Of a stretch of 64,000 bases of DNA, positions 19,015 to 29,759 are shown one piece after another. The translations under genes and the position numbers were made by a program. The notes beneath the pieces are model-generated. The model did not search any database. It had not been told where the DNA came from and was given only the letters and a program-made list of their open reading frames with translations. How positions within the stretch are numbered: the first letter of the stretch is position 1; each line of letters starts with the position of its first letter. Where the stretch lies: contig JBBCBC010000002.1 in the NCBI GenBank assembly GCA_037126765.1, positions 15,407,853 to 15,471,852 on the forward strand, read 5' to 3'. Origin of the DNA: Stenogyne calaminthoides. Lineage: Eukaryota > Streptophyta > Magnoliopsida > Lamiales > Lamiaceae.

Positions 19015-20520
19015 TCATGGAAGATCACCATAGAGTTCGTCTATGAACTCATCAATCTCAACATCATCACCATCTTCATGTCCATCGCCTTCACCTTGTT
19101 CAACCGGAGGATCTGGCTCATTCTTTTCATGCACAACAATAGGAACAACCTTAGGAACATCTTCAGCAGTAAGAACTTCAGCAGAAACTTCAGGTGCTAC
19201 TCCCCCTAGTGGAGCAGAAAGCGACCTCTCCCAGAAGCTTTTCATCACATTCAACTCAGCCATCTGATCCTGAAAATTTTCAATTTGCTGAAGTATAAAA
19301 TCCCTGTGAACAGTAACAGACTGAACTGGAGAGTTTCTCAGGTCAGTGTCACCATCATTGTTGCCAACATTTGGTGCAACATCCGGATCATGAACAATAG
19401 GTTCAACAACCTCAAGTTTAGCTTGATCTCCTTCTGCATTAGGCCTTTTGTATGGTAAATCAAGAATCATGTTTCCTCTTAACAGTACTTTGGAAATTTC
19501 TAAGTCATGAATCATTCCACCAAGGCTCTCAACAGGTTCTCTATCAATGTCCATCCTTTCCAACAATGCAAAGATCATACAAGGATATGGCAAAACATTC
19601 TTCTTACTCTTACCACCTGCAAACTTCATAGCCTGATTGAAAATGGTTCTCCCCAGATTGAAATTGTTCATGACTACTGTCATATACATCATAATAGCTT
19701 GGGCTTCAGTGATCTTGGTGGTGTTAGTAGTTGGCAACCAGTTGTACACACATAATTTGTGAACAACTGAAAACAGACTTGTCAACTTTGATGACAACAC
19801 TTTTGTTGACCATCTTCTAACGAGACCACCTGTGATAGCAGTCACAATTTCATTTAAAGCAAGAACAACTTGTTCCTCAACATCAGGAGTCCTACAAAAT
19901 GCATTGGTCACACCAGGATTAAAGCCTACATTGTGACCTCTAAAGCTTACATGACCATATCTCCTAGAATTCCTTCTACCAGTTCCCTTTCTCAAATTGC
20001 AGTAGAACTCATAAACCCAAGTGTCATAGAAAGATGCAACAAATTGTACAACATGAAAAAGACTCCTTTCCTCAAAGAATTCAATCAAATTTTGCCTATG
20101 AAATTCATAAACTCTAATTCTTCTTCCAGATAATAAGAGTTTCCTTCTCATAACAACAAATCTAGGACTATCAACACCATCATACTCATCATCACTTTCA
20201 TCATCATCATCAAATTCAGAAGATGTATTACCTGAACTACTTGAGTCTGATTCATCAGGATCATCAGAGTCATCTGGTTCTCCTGATGGTGTTGCAGCAC
20301 CTTGTGCAACATCTTCATCAACATCAGAGTTAGCAACAGGTTCATGTCTTCTCTTTGTTCTCAACTCAGTTCTAGCATTTGTAGGAGCTTCAGGATCATT
20401 TATGAATTTGGTTCTTCTCTCATTCCTCGCAAGTAACTCAGAAATAGGAATGATCTCATAAGAACTTTCTGAATCAACATGGACATCAGCAGTCCCATCA
20501 TCATCAGCAGCATCAGCCAT
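19015..20520 (-). CDS. Third ORF of element E, open 501-codon part (plant transposon domain)
   Basis: Uninterrupted ORF on the coding strand of E, between pol and the 3' LTR. Residues 1-110 are acidic and Ser/Asp-rich. Residues about 145-335 contain FFEERSLFHVVQFVASFYDTW, VYEFYCNLRKG, VSFRGHNVGFNPGVTNAF and KLCVYNWLPTTNTTKITEAQ, then NNFNLGRTIFNQAM and LPYPCMIFALLERM. This order resembles the domain annotated as 'putative plant transposon protein' in many retroelement ORFs; I recall this and have not searched it. The C-terminus has a short helical stretch (ILQQIENFQDQMAEL) and a very acidic end. Upstream sequence (20521-20852 and 22554-23011) is in continuity with it, so MADAADD is probably an internal Met rather than the native start. 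I see no signal peptide or membrane segment, which argues against an envelope protein. Function unknown. Confidence 0.75.
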   Translation of the reverse strand: MADAADDDGTADVHVDSESSYEIIPISELLARNERRTKFINDPEAPTNARTELRTKRRHEPVANSDVDEDVAQGAATPSGEPDDSDDPDESDSSSSGNTSSEFDDDDESDDEYDGVDSPRFVVMRRKLLLSGRRIRVYEFHRQNLIEFFEERSLFHVVQFVASFYDTWVYEFYCNLRKGTGRRNSRRYGHVSFRGHNVGFNPGVTNAFCRTPDVEEQVVLALNEIVTAITGGLVRRWSTKVLSSKLTSLFSVVHKLCVYNWLPTTNTTKITEAQAIMMYMTVVMNNFNLGRTIFNQAMKFAGGKSKKNVLPYPCMIFALLERMDIDREPVESLGGMIHDLEISKVLLRGNMILDLPYKRPNAEGDQAKLEVVEPIVHDPDVAPNVGNNDGDTDLRNSPVQSVTVHRDFILQQIENFQDQMAELNVMKSFWERSLSAPLGGVAPEVSAEVLTAEDVPKVVPIVVHEKNEPDPPVEQGEGDGHEDGDDVEIDEFIDELYGDLP

Positions 20521-20852
20521 AGGCTCAGATGCTTCACTTGGTTAAGTCTCCTCTACAATTGATTTCTCACTCTCCTCAGCAACACTCTTCTCAACAGAGT
20601 GCTCAACTCCTCAGCAGATTTCTCACTCTCCTCAGCCTCTTTCGAACTCTTCTCTGATTCAGAAGAATCAGACACAACAATTGGCCTTGAGGCTTGACCA
20701 AATCAGAAGTCTTGCCCCTTTTGGTTTCAGAGCAATCAACCCTTGGTGCATTGCGGTTCGAATGTCTTCTAGGTTTTACAGGACTCCTCTTCCTCTTCGG
20801 CTTCTTGGAGGAAGTACCAGCAGTAGCAATGTCAGCCGAACTCTTCTCAACG
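20521..20852 (-). pseudogene. Third ORF of E, middle part, frameshifted
   Basis: Minus strand. From 20852 the frame continues from the N-terminal part after removal of insertion H: VEKSSADIATAGTSSKKPKRK, with a basic, nuclear-signal-like run KKPKRKRSPVKPRR. A frameshift near 20690 leads to DSSESEKSSKEAEESEKSAEE, another near 20600 to SVAEESEKSIVEET. A TAA at about 20541-20543 stands a few codons before MADAADD. The acidic Glu/Ser-rich composition matches the flanking open part. Two frameshifts and one stop therefore separate two open halves of one protein. Confidence 0.65.
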
Positions 20853-20857
20853 GGCTC

Positions 20858-22553
20858 TGTTGGGGAATTAATTGTTCAGATCTATTCAGGTTGAATATTT
20901 AAATACAAATTTAATTCTAACAATTATTACTAGCATGAATTAATCCTATATTAATTCAAATAATAATTCAACAACAAATCATGCATATAAACAAGCCACA
21001 TAAATCCTACGCATCCGGAATTGCAAGGAGTTTACGTGAACTAACCTCTTGACGATCAACACAGCAGAGAAGACGAGCAATGTTCCAAGAACACACCCAA
21101 AGTCCTTCTCAAAGTATTCCCACGTCCTTGTTCAATAATCCGGTAGTAGGATGCTCATGAACAATTAACAAAAGGGAAAAATAAAATTATGTTGCACCAC
21201 CTTTGTGGATTTCTAATTTTTCCAACACATGGAATTGCTTTGGGGATGAAAAATTCATCCCCTATTTACAATACAGGGGGGGCGGAAATTTAGGGCTTAT
21301 TGGCTATTGGGAAATTTCCTTGCTTCTTCTCCAAGATACAATCTTGAATATATCCAATATATTCTATTTTCCAAAATAACTCCCAACAAAATCTCCTCCT
21401 CCTTATTATAAGGGAATTTTTTTAAAATCTCATAATGAATGGGAAGAAATAATATCTTTGACTTTTCTTGAATTTATGGGATAATCTTGTATTTCAAGAA
21501 TACTTATTCCATAAAAAAATTTCTCTCTCTTCCTTAATTATTTTCGAAAAATAGAAAAAATAGGCAACAATAATTTATTTTATTTTAATCACCTTTTTTA
21601 GTTATTGGACTTTTTCTTTGGGCTACTTAAGGGGCCTTTAGGAGAATTGAGATTGGACCTTCCAATGGACCTTGAATTATCAATATTGAGCCACAATATT
21701 ATTCAAGCCCATTAATATTAATTAATCGCACTACATAATTAATATTGCACTGTCTATCTTAACCCATATTACTGTAATATGGCTCCCAGTTATTATTTCC
21801 CGTGTTTAAGATTATCTAGTCCATTAATTAATTCAAGCCACTGAAAAGCTTTATATTAATTAATATCTTTTTTCTTGGATTAGGAACGACTCAACATTAT
21901 TATCCATACCGGAAACTAATTCCACTTGCAAGATTTAGTATGATAAAACTTTTGAGTCTCCCAAGGGGACAAATCACGCAAGACGTACTTGCACACGATT
22001 CTCCGTATTAAGTCTTAGCAATCGTCATGTAACTAAAAATATTGCCCAAGATATAAAGTATTGAATAACATTGACTCTCTACCCATCATAAGTCAAAGCA
22101 ATAATTTTTAATTCCATACGATCCTATTTAAGGGACGGAGATTAAGAAATAACGAACCACTGAGGTCTAATTCTTCTATATTCAACACTGAAGAATTTAT
22201 CCTCCTGTAGGTCCTATTCAGCGCATCATAATGCACTAGTGTAATCTCTTGGTCAAGACAAGCCAATCTGAGCCTTACACTTCAACCTTTCACGATGGAT
22301 TGTTCATTTCCATCTAAGTTGTGAATTCTGTACTTAGTTACAAGGGACTGGTAATTTGATCTTCTGTGATCTGGTATCACTAAATTAACTACAATGTAAC
22401 ACGTACTATTTATTGAACAGGTATGTAGTAAATATATGTAACATTCAATCATATTTAATGCAACAGTGATAAATAATTTATTTCAGTAAATAAGACAGAA
22501 ATTCAGTTTGGTTATACAAAGTAAAAAGTATACTTTCCAATATAACCCCAACA
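20858..22553 (-). mobile_element. Insertion H: solo LTR in the third ORF of E
   Basis: 1,696 bp beginning TGTTGGGG and ending CCCCAACA, flanked by GGCTC on both sides (20853-20857 and 22554-22558). There is no internal coding region. The interior aligns with both LTR pieces of element I: 21600-22020 with 57800-58170, and 22240-22540 with 60610-60910. This identifies it as an LTR of that Copia family left by recombination. Because I is coded on the minus strand and aligns in the same orientation, H is minus as well. Confidence 0.88.
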
Positions 22554-23011
22554 GGCTCCCTCGTGGTATCTTCCATCTCAACATCAGCTTGAGTATTGGG
22601 TTGCGTGGGCTCGACATTTTCAGTAGTAGGTTTTGGATTTTTAGCCCCAATAATGAAATCATCTGGGAAAACACCACGTGGAGGATTTGAGGATGAAACA
22701 TTCGAGAATGGAAGAATGTTCACCAAGAAATCTCCAAACATGATCGTTGCTGGAGGATCATTGCGCTGAAGCGATATGATCGCCTTGCCAACATTCAGCG
22801 GGTGTTCGGTTTCTGGGAAAGCAACATATATGGGTTCAGGGTTTAACAGATTCTGGGGGGTTGGAATTGGTGTTCCACCAGTAGGTGTGGCATTGGGTGA
22901 GTTGATTGAAGTTGCCATTGTCGCTAGAAGATCGAGGGGGTTCGCGATTTCAGGGTTTTCAGAGGAAGGGTTTGAAGGCGTGTTTGATGAAGTGTTCTGA
23001 TTTCCAACCAT
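22554..23011 (-). pseudogene. Third ORF of E, N-terminal part
   Basis: Minus strand, ATG at 23011 (MVGNQNTSSNTPSNPSSENPE). It is open down to the H insertion point, with DVEMEDTTREP last. Codon phase is preserved into 20852 when H and one TSD copy are removed. The sequence is Pro/Asn/Thr-rich and low in complexity, with FPETEHPLNVGKAII and PPATIMFGDFLV in the middle. Six bases before the ATG is a run of eight T, then ATATATAG, which looks like a splice acceptor. AAAG|GTATTACTGG near 23099 is a possible donor, so the ORF may be expressed from a spliced RNA. The full protein would be roughly 750 residues. Confidence 0.68.
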
Positions 23012-23950
23012 TTTGCTATATATAAAAAAAAGAGTTAGTGACAAATAGAATTAAAAATTTAATTCCAACTAATACCTTATGATAAAAACCAGTAATACCT
23101 TTAAACTCTTCAAACTTTTGTACGCAAATCTCAAATCAAGTTTAAGTACAAAATTCAACACCTATTCGATCTTTAAATAGAATCTAAAATTAGCAATGTT
23201 ATAAGTCATGATCCCACAATGTGAAAGTTCTAGAAATGTAGATCATGGGGTGCAATGTGATGAAACCATCACTCCCACTACTTCCACTCCAAAACAAACG
23301 TGTTCAGCCAATTTTAAAAATAAAAAAATGCCCAAAAAAAATAATAATAATAAAAATAAAAACAATGTACAATCTAAAATTAAATAAAATGTGGCCAAAT
23401 TTTGTATGAAATAATCAATTTAATCCAATAGTCACAATTAAATAATTATCCAAGTAAAAATCAGTCAAATCAAGTCAATGTTGCAATCAAGAACGTCACA
23501 CACACACTTCAACATTCATTTTGCCTGAATTTGTTAGCCAATGTTTCACTTTTCATCTTTTCTTTTCTTTTCATACACTTAACTCATATTGATCCACCTT
23601 TTTGAAAAGAGAACATCGTAGTAGCGAACTTCGTGCCCCATAGTTACTCAGTGGATTATGAGTAAATTGATGATATAGTGTTCACCTTTTGAAAAGAAGA
23701 CATCGTAGTAGCGAACTCTGTGATCCATAGTTACTCAGTGAACAGTTCATCCAATGTGTGTATTTTTTCTTTTCTTTTGTGCATTTAAGAAATGTGTGTC
23801 CAGAAAATCACAAAAACTTGACTCAATAGGAATTTTACTCAAAATCTCATCTAATCAGTGAGAATCGATCAAATCAACCAAATGTTACAAAAATCAAACC
23901 TTATGTTGCTTCAAATGTTGACACATTTGTTACAGCATTCACCCTACAGA
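23012..23950 (-). other. Spacer between RNase H and third ORF of E
   Basis: No coding potential. It is AT-rich, with an A/AAT-rich simple stretch (23315-23370). A segment of about 58 bp is present twice (from 23593 and from 23682; core GACATCGTAGTAGCGAAC or AACATCGTAGTAGCGAAC, then CATAGTTACTCAGTG). A possible 5'-UTR intron of the third ORF lies at about 23016-23099. TATTTAAAG (minus) near 23170 is the only weak TATA candidate. Confidence 0.5.
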
Positions 23951-23953
23951 ACT

Positions 23954-26349
23954 CAAATAGTACACAAACCAAGATATTTCCTCAGAAAGGAAAACCTCTC
24001 ATGATCAAGGGTTTTGGTAAAAATATCAGCAAGTTGATTATCAGTGGGAACATACTCTAACATCACAATTTTCTTTTCTACAAGGTATTTTATTAAATAA
24101 TGTCTTATACTTATGTGCTTAGTAAGAGAATGTTGTACTGGGTTTTTAGAGATTTTAATAGTACTGGTATTATCACAAAACACAGTCAGAATATCATTCT
24201 CAAGTCCATAGTCATCAAACATCTTTTTCAACCACAAAAGTTGTGAACAACAACTACCAGCAGCAACGTATTCAGATTCTATTGTAGATTGTGAAACACA
24301 ATTTTATTTCTTACTTTGCCAAGAAATCAAATTGTTACCCATGTAAAAGCATCGGCCACCACTTGTGATTTTCCTATCATCAATGTCTCCTGCCCAATCA
24401 GTATCACTATACCCAGTCAGTACACTACTTATGTCCTTTGTATACCAAATACAAATTTCTGTTGTCCCAACAACATATCTGATAATCCTCTTCACAACAT
24501 TCATGTGTGATTCCTTTGGATTAGCTTGATACCTAGCACAAACACAAACATTATACATAATGTCAGGTCTACTAGAGGTAAGATAAATAAGACTACCTAT
24601 CATAGATTTGTACAGTGTGTGATCAACATCTTAACCAGCACTGTCTTTGTTCAGCTTCTGAGATGATCCCATAGGTATTTTCATGTGCTTCGAATTCTCA
24701 AGACCAAATCTCTTAACCAGGTTCTTTGCATATTTGCTTTGGCAAATAAAGATTCCATCATCTTTTTGCTTGATCTGCAGACCTAATAAGTAATTTAAAA
24801 TGTAGATGACATTGCCTCAACAAATTCATTCAGCATCTTATTTGATGTTGCACCAAATACTATGTCATCAACATAAATTTGTGCAATCATCAACCCTTCA
24901 TCAACCTATTTAATGAATAAAGTCTTGTCTGCTTCTCCTCTAACAAAACCAAATTGCAAAAAAAAATCAGTCAATCTGTCATACCAAGCTCTAGGAGCTT
25001 GTTTCAAGCCATACAATGCTTTCTTAAGCTTATAAACATGATCAGGATAGTGAGGATCTTCAAATCATAAGGGTTGTTCAACATAAGCTTCTTCAACAAG
25101 TATACCATTCAAAAAAGCAGCCTTTACATCCATTTGATGCAATTTGATATTGATAAAACATGCAATAGCTAACAACAATCTAATAGATTCAATTCTAGCT
25201 ACGGGTGCAAATGTTTCATCAAAATCAATACCCTCAACTTGAGTGTATCCTTGGGCAACCAATCTAGCCTTATTCCTTACTATGTTTTCAAACTCATCAG
25301 TTTTGTTCTTAAAAATTCACTTGGTTCCAATGACATTAATGTTACCAGGTCTTGGAACAAGTGTCCAAACATCATTCCTTTCAAACTGATTAAGTTTTTC
25401 ATGCATTGCATTTATCCAATTTTCATCTTTTAAGGCTTCTTTGACATCTTTAGGCTCAATTGTAGAATGATAACATTCATAATTAACCATGTTGCATATA
25501 GAAGACATACAAACAGGTCTTACCACATCTTTTGAGCTTACCCTTCTTCTGGTTTGTACACAAATAGAAGAATCACCAATGATTTGGAATGAAGGATGGC
25601 TTTTCATGATTCTGGAAGCAGGTACCTTGTCATAAGTGTATTGAGTATTGCTTTCTGAACTTTTTGTTTTGGATTTTCAGAGAATGTTATCCCAGATGTC
25701 GTGGCATTAGGTCTAACATCCTTTGAATTTCCAGAATTTCCAGTTCCAGCAGAATCTCAATATGCTCAGACACATCTTCTTCAACACTTTTCCCTGCTAT
25801 GTTAGTTGTATCATAAAAAACAACAGTCACAGATTCTTGAACAATGTTTAACCTAAGGTTGAAAATTCTATAGGCTTTACTATTCCTAGAATAGCCTAAG
25901 AAAAAAGCTTTGTCACTTTTAGAGTCAAACTTTCGAAGTTGATCTCTATCATTCAAAATGTAACACACACAACCAAACACATGAAAGTATTTCAGATTTG
26001 ATTTCTTGTATTTCAAAATCTCATAAGCAGTTTTTGAACTTTGTGGCCTCATAAGAACTCTGTTAATAATATGGCATGCAGTGTTTAATGCTTCAGCCCA
26101 AAACCTTTTTGAAAGATGTTTAGCTTGTAACATTACCCTAGCCATTTCTTGAAGAGTTTTATTCTTCCTTTAAGTTATTCCATTTTGTTGTGGAGTTTTA
26201 GGAGATGAACATTCCTGCATTATACCCTTCTTTTCACAGAAATTAGAAAATAAGCTATTTTCAAATTCCCTACCATGATCTGATCTAATCTTACTCACTT
26301 TCAAGTTGTATACAGTCTTAAACCTCTTATACAAAATCTTAAAAGCAGT
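23954..26349 (-). pseudogene. Element E: integrase end, RT and RNase H
   Basis: Minus strand. The integrase half after insertion L reads KIRSDHGREFENSLFSNF, then QQNGIT and a stop (TAA) exactly where the catalytic Glu of Q-x-N-G-x-x-E is expected. It goes on with MARVMLQAKHLSKRFWAEALN and FHVFGCVCYILNDRDQLRKFD (25687-26145). RT has WINAMHEKLNQFERNDVWTLVP, then MVAQGYTQVEGIDFDETFAPVARIE-type residues, MDVKAAFLNGILVEEAYVEQP and, near 24870, QIYVDDIVFGATSNKM. RNase H includes GYSDTDWAGDIDDRKITSGG and ESEYVAAGSCCSQLLWLK, then IRHYLIKYLVEKKIVMLEYV, TDNQLADIFTK, ending at 23954. It is complete in domain order but has several stops and frameshifts. Confidence 0.87.
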
Positions 26350-26519
26350 AAAAGTGTTGGGAAATGAATTTAATAAAGAGGATTTTGATTAGATCCCAAA
26401 ACCCCTGAGTATGACATGTTCAGGATAATCTTGATAGATGAGTCAGGATTCAGTTTTAGAGTGTTTAGGATAATATCTGCACCATGTATAGTCGGCAGAT
26501 ATAGAACAGGTTAGATTCT

Positions 26520-26708
26520 GAAGACTCAGTATGAAACTGAGAATCTGAAGACTCAGTGTGAAACTGGGAATCTGAAGACTCAGTATGAAACTGAGAATAT
26601 GAAGACTCAGTATGAAACTGAGAATCTGAAGACTCAATATGAGACTGAGAAACCTGAAGGCTCAGAGAATCCTGAAGACACAGTAATTTCTGAAGACTCA
26701 GTAATATA
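26520..26708 (+). repeat. 27-bp minisatellite inside solo LTR L
   Basis: A unit of 27 bp starting GAAGACTCAGTATGAAACTG is repeated at 26520, 26547, 26574, 26601 and 26628, with decaying copies up to about 26708. The apparent minus-strand ORFs here, rich in LSFILSLQ, are only the translation of this repeat. Confidence 0.92.
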
Positions 26709-27294
26709 CTGAATGCTCAGTATATCCTGAATGTTCCGAGGCACTGAAGCTGAGGAATATAGCCGTTGGAATCCAGCTGACGTGGACCAACGAGAGGAAG
26801 ACAACCAGCCTGGAAAAGCTGCAGAACTTACAGAGAATAGTATGGATTTGAATGAGATTCTCTCCAACGGTAACATTCAAATCCACACTATAAATACAAG
26901 ATCTTCCATCAAATTATGTGTGGAGATTATGCAAAAGATGCTACAGAGCCAAGAGCGTTATAGTCAAAGCATTCCCACCCTAGAACACAAGTCTGTAGAT
27001 ATACAAATATATTCAAAGAGTGTTCTAGAACCCAACCTAAGCAACCCACGATGTATCATAAGCTTAGAGAGATTTTCCCAACCTTAGCATTGAGGCTAAA
27101 CCATTGTAAGGGAAAATCTCACCATACTTGGAGACAATACCAAACCCAAACCCATTCTCGTAAGAGATAACGAGTGGTGAAGTGAGGTAGTTGTTAGGCA
27201 ATCCCGAGTGAGGGTGATAAGTCCCGATTGGAGTGTGAACTCGTTAAACATCTAAGAGGCGAGCCCGAGAGGGTGATAAGTCCAGAGGCTTTGA

Positions 27295-27366
27295 GTTAGT
27301 AAACTACAGAGGTAGTCAGAAAGCTCAAAGTAGAAAGGTTAGTAAACTACAGAGGTAGTCAGAAAA
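27295..27366 (+). repeat. Direct repeat in solo LTR L
   Basis: GTTAGTAAACTACAGAGGTA, then GTCAGAAA, occurs at about 27295-27322 and 27338-27365, about 43 bp apart, with one mismatch at most. Confidence 0.8.
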
Positions 27367-27638
27367 CCTTTTGAAGTGTTTTAAGGAATTTCCCTAGGAA
27401 CAGGGAGAGTGGATGTAGGAGCTTGAGTCTCCGAACCACTATACATTGTTGTGTTGTTTACTGCTTTACGTTCTTATCTTGTCATACGCACTCGATCATA
27501 AGCAAGACACAACACATGAGCTTAAAAAGGGAAAAATCTGGAATCACCATTCCTTCACCCCTGTTTTATATGCACCGCAATGAAATGTTTTGCTTCCGCA
27601 CGCGCAAAATGGGTTTTCCCACCGGGACCAACAAAAAG

Positions 27639-29759
27639 TTTCAGATTTTTCTCTTAAAAACTCAGTCCAGGTATATCTAGAGAAATCATCTACCACAACC
27701 AATGAATACCTTTTACCTCCAAGAATTTCAGTCTCCATAGGACCCATAAGATCCATATGTAGTAGCTCAAAATACCTTGTTGTCGAACAATGTGATAACA
27801 TCTTGTGTGACACTCGAACTTGTTTACCTTTCTGGCATGAACCACAAATCATAGTTTCTCCTATATTCAGCTCTGGCAAACCTCTTACAGCACCAACTTT
27901 CACAAGTTTCTGGATATTCCTATAGTTAACATGTCCAAGTTTTTGATGCCATAAAATTTCTTCAGCATTTTTGGCAAGACTACAAACATTGTTAGTTCCA
28001 ATAAGATAACAATTATCAATTGACCTATTACCAGTCATAAGACACTCATTTTCATTATTCAGAACATAACAAGAATTCTTATCAAACTTGATAGGCAAAT
28101 TGTTATCACATAGTTGACTTATACTAATTAAATTAGCAAGCAAACCTTCAACATGTAAGACATTAGACAACTTAGGAAATCCTTCAACATTGACAGTACC
28201 TTTCCCAATAATATTTCCTTTAGAACCACCATCATAAGTGACATTTCCACCATCATTTTTTTCATAATTAGACATGATATTCACTTGACAAGTCATGCGC
28301 CTTGAACAACCACTATCAAAATACCATAGACCAGGCACACATGCTTTCAGAGATGTATACACAACATTACAAGTCACATCTTGTTTACTGACCCATTTAG
28401 TTTTAGCACATTGTGACTCAAAAACTTTAGTATGTAACACCTTCATGTCCTCTTTCAATTTATCACAAAATGGATGAATATGACCATGACCAAAATAATA
28501 GTGACAAATAGTCTTCTTTTTCTTCTTCTTGGTGTAAACCTTTGTTTCCACTGGAGTTTCAACATTTGTCTTATCTCTAGCTTTAATAAATTTCACAAGT
28601 TTAAAGCTTTTAGAAGTAGTTTCAAAACCAAGACCAGTAGTGTTAGATTTACCAACCATCAAAGCATTTTTTAAAACTTCAGTTCCTTTGGCATATTTCT
28701 TAAAATACAAAGTTGAATTTTTCAATTCTTCCTTAAGTTTAGAAATTTCCAAATCCTTTCTTGTTAAGAAAGCTTCAAGTTTGGTTAGTGAGTCTCTCAA
28801 GTCATCATTTTCCTTAGTCATTGACTTTAGAATCTGATTTTGAGATTCCCATTTATTAAACAAATCTTTACAAACTGATCCATTAAAACCATTAAATTAA
28901 ACCATTAAAACAGTTAACAGTTTTATCAGAACAAACTTCATCTAATGTTACTCCAGATGTGGTAACATCTGTTTCAACATCAGAATCAGAATAAACCAAA
29001 TCATCCTCTAAGGAATCATCATAGTCTATTCTAGCATAGAATGCACGTTCTTCATTTTGTTCTTCATGCTCTTCATCAGATTCATCACTTAAAGTAACAT
29101 TGAAGTTCAATTTTAGTTTAAGCAAGGTATTAGCACATTCATTCGCATAATGACCATACCCATGACATGCATTACATTGAACCAACTTTCTATACTCAGG
29201 GTCAATTTTGTCATACCTGCCTTTGATTCCAGTACCAATTTGCCTTGGTTGGAATGCATTGCCTTTCTTTTCAAAGGTTTGTGGAGAGTTGTTGATCTGA
29301 ATCTTTAGTTGAATGTTGCCTTTGAACTTGATATTCCTCCTCTTCATAAGAGCTTTGAATTGCCTTGTCATAAAAGCAATGTACTCCTCGAGGTTGGAAC
29401 ACAAATCAGCAACATCATTCTCTAAATCATCTTCAGTCACAATCGGCTCTTGCTCAGATTTTGAAGATGTTTCACCTTTGACCACCAACACTTTCTTTCC
29501 ATCAGTTTTTTCATCCTTCTCAGTTGTATTCATCTCATATGCTCGTAGGATGTTGATTAGTTCATTTTGACTTAGTGTATCTGTATCCCTTGCCTCTTCA
29601 ATTTCACAAATTTTTTCATCGAAGCGCTTAGGTAAAGTACGCAAAATCTTATGAACCAATCTCACATTGGAGATGGGATCTCCAAGAGATTGAGCTTCAT
29701 TTGCAATTTTAGTGACCCGTTCATTGTAAGAAGAGATTGTTTCATCTTCATTCTGTTAA
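27639..29759 (-). pseudogene. Element E: gag C-terminal half, protease, integrase start
   Basis: Minus strand. gag resumes next to F with NEDETISSYNERVTKIANEA and the open block 28892-29665 (RLVHKILRTLPKRFDEKICE). A CCHC zinc knuckle, CNACHGYGHYANEC, lies near 29135-29175, followed by an acidic tail. A second block (27544-28863) starts with a coiled-coil-like segment (LTRKDLEISKLKEELKNS). It then has the protease motif YFDSGCSRRMT near 28300 and the GAG-pre-integrase motif ILWHQKLGHVNYRNIQKLV. The integrase start follows, with LLHMDLMGP and VVVDDFSRYTW, and breaks at L. The region between the blocks is frameshifted. This is the typical Copia order gag-PR-IN. Confidence 0.86.

Larger units (their letters stand above)
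26355..27633 (+). mobile_element. Insertion L: solo LTR in integrase of E
   Basis: 1,279 bp starting TGTTGGGAAATG and ending GGGACCAACA, flanked by AAAAG (26350-26354 and 27634-27638). The integrase frame of E resumes across it. It has no coding region. A TATA box (CACTATAAATACAAG) near 26887 points to plus orientation. Motifs such as GTGAACTCGTTAAACATCTA and CTCCGAACCACTATA recall the C-family LTR (GTGAACTCCTTAAACATCTA, GTCCGAACCACTATA), so it belongs to a related Copia family. Confidence 0.86.

Noticed and set aside
19015..20520. 501-codon ORF as a host gene
   Set aside because: It lies in sense orientation between RNase H and the 3' LTR of E, its upstream part is contiguous after removal of solo LTR H, and its domain resembles retroelement-borne ORFs.
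20858..22553. H as a DNA transposon, because its ends form the inverted repeat TGTTGGGG/CCCCAACA
   Set aside because: The inverted repeat is only eight bases, as usual for LTR ends, and the interior aligns with the LTR pieces of Copia element I.
26443..26886. Minus-strand ORFs with repeated LSFILSLQ, resembling a membrane protein
   Set aside because: They are translations of the 27-bp minisatellite in solo LTR L.
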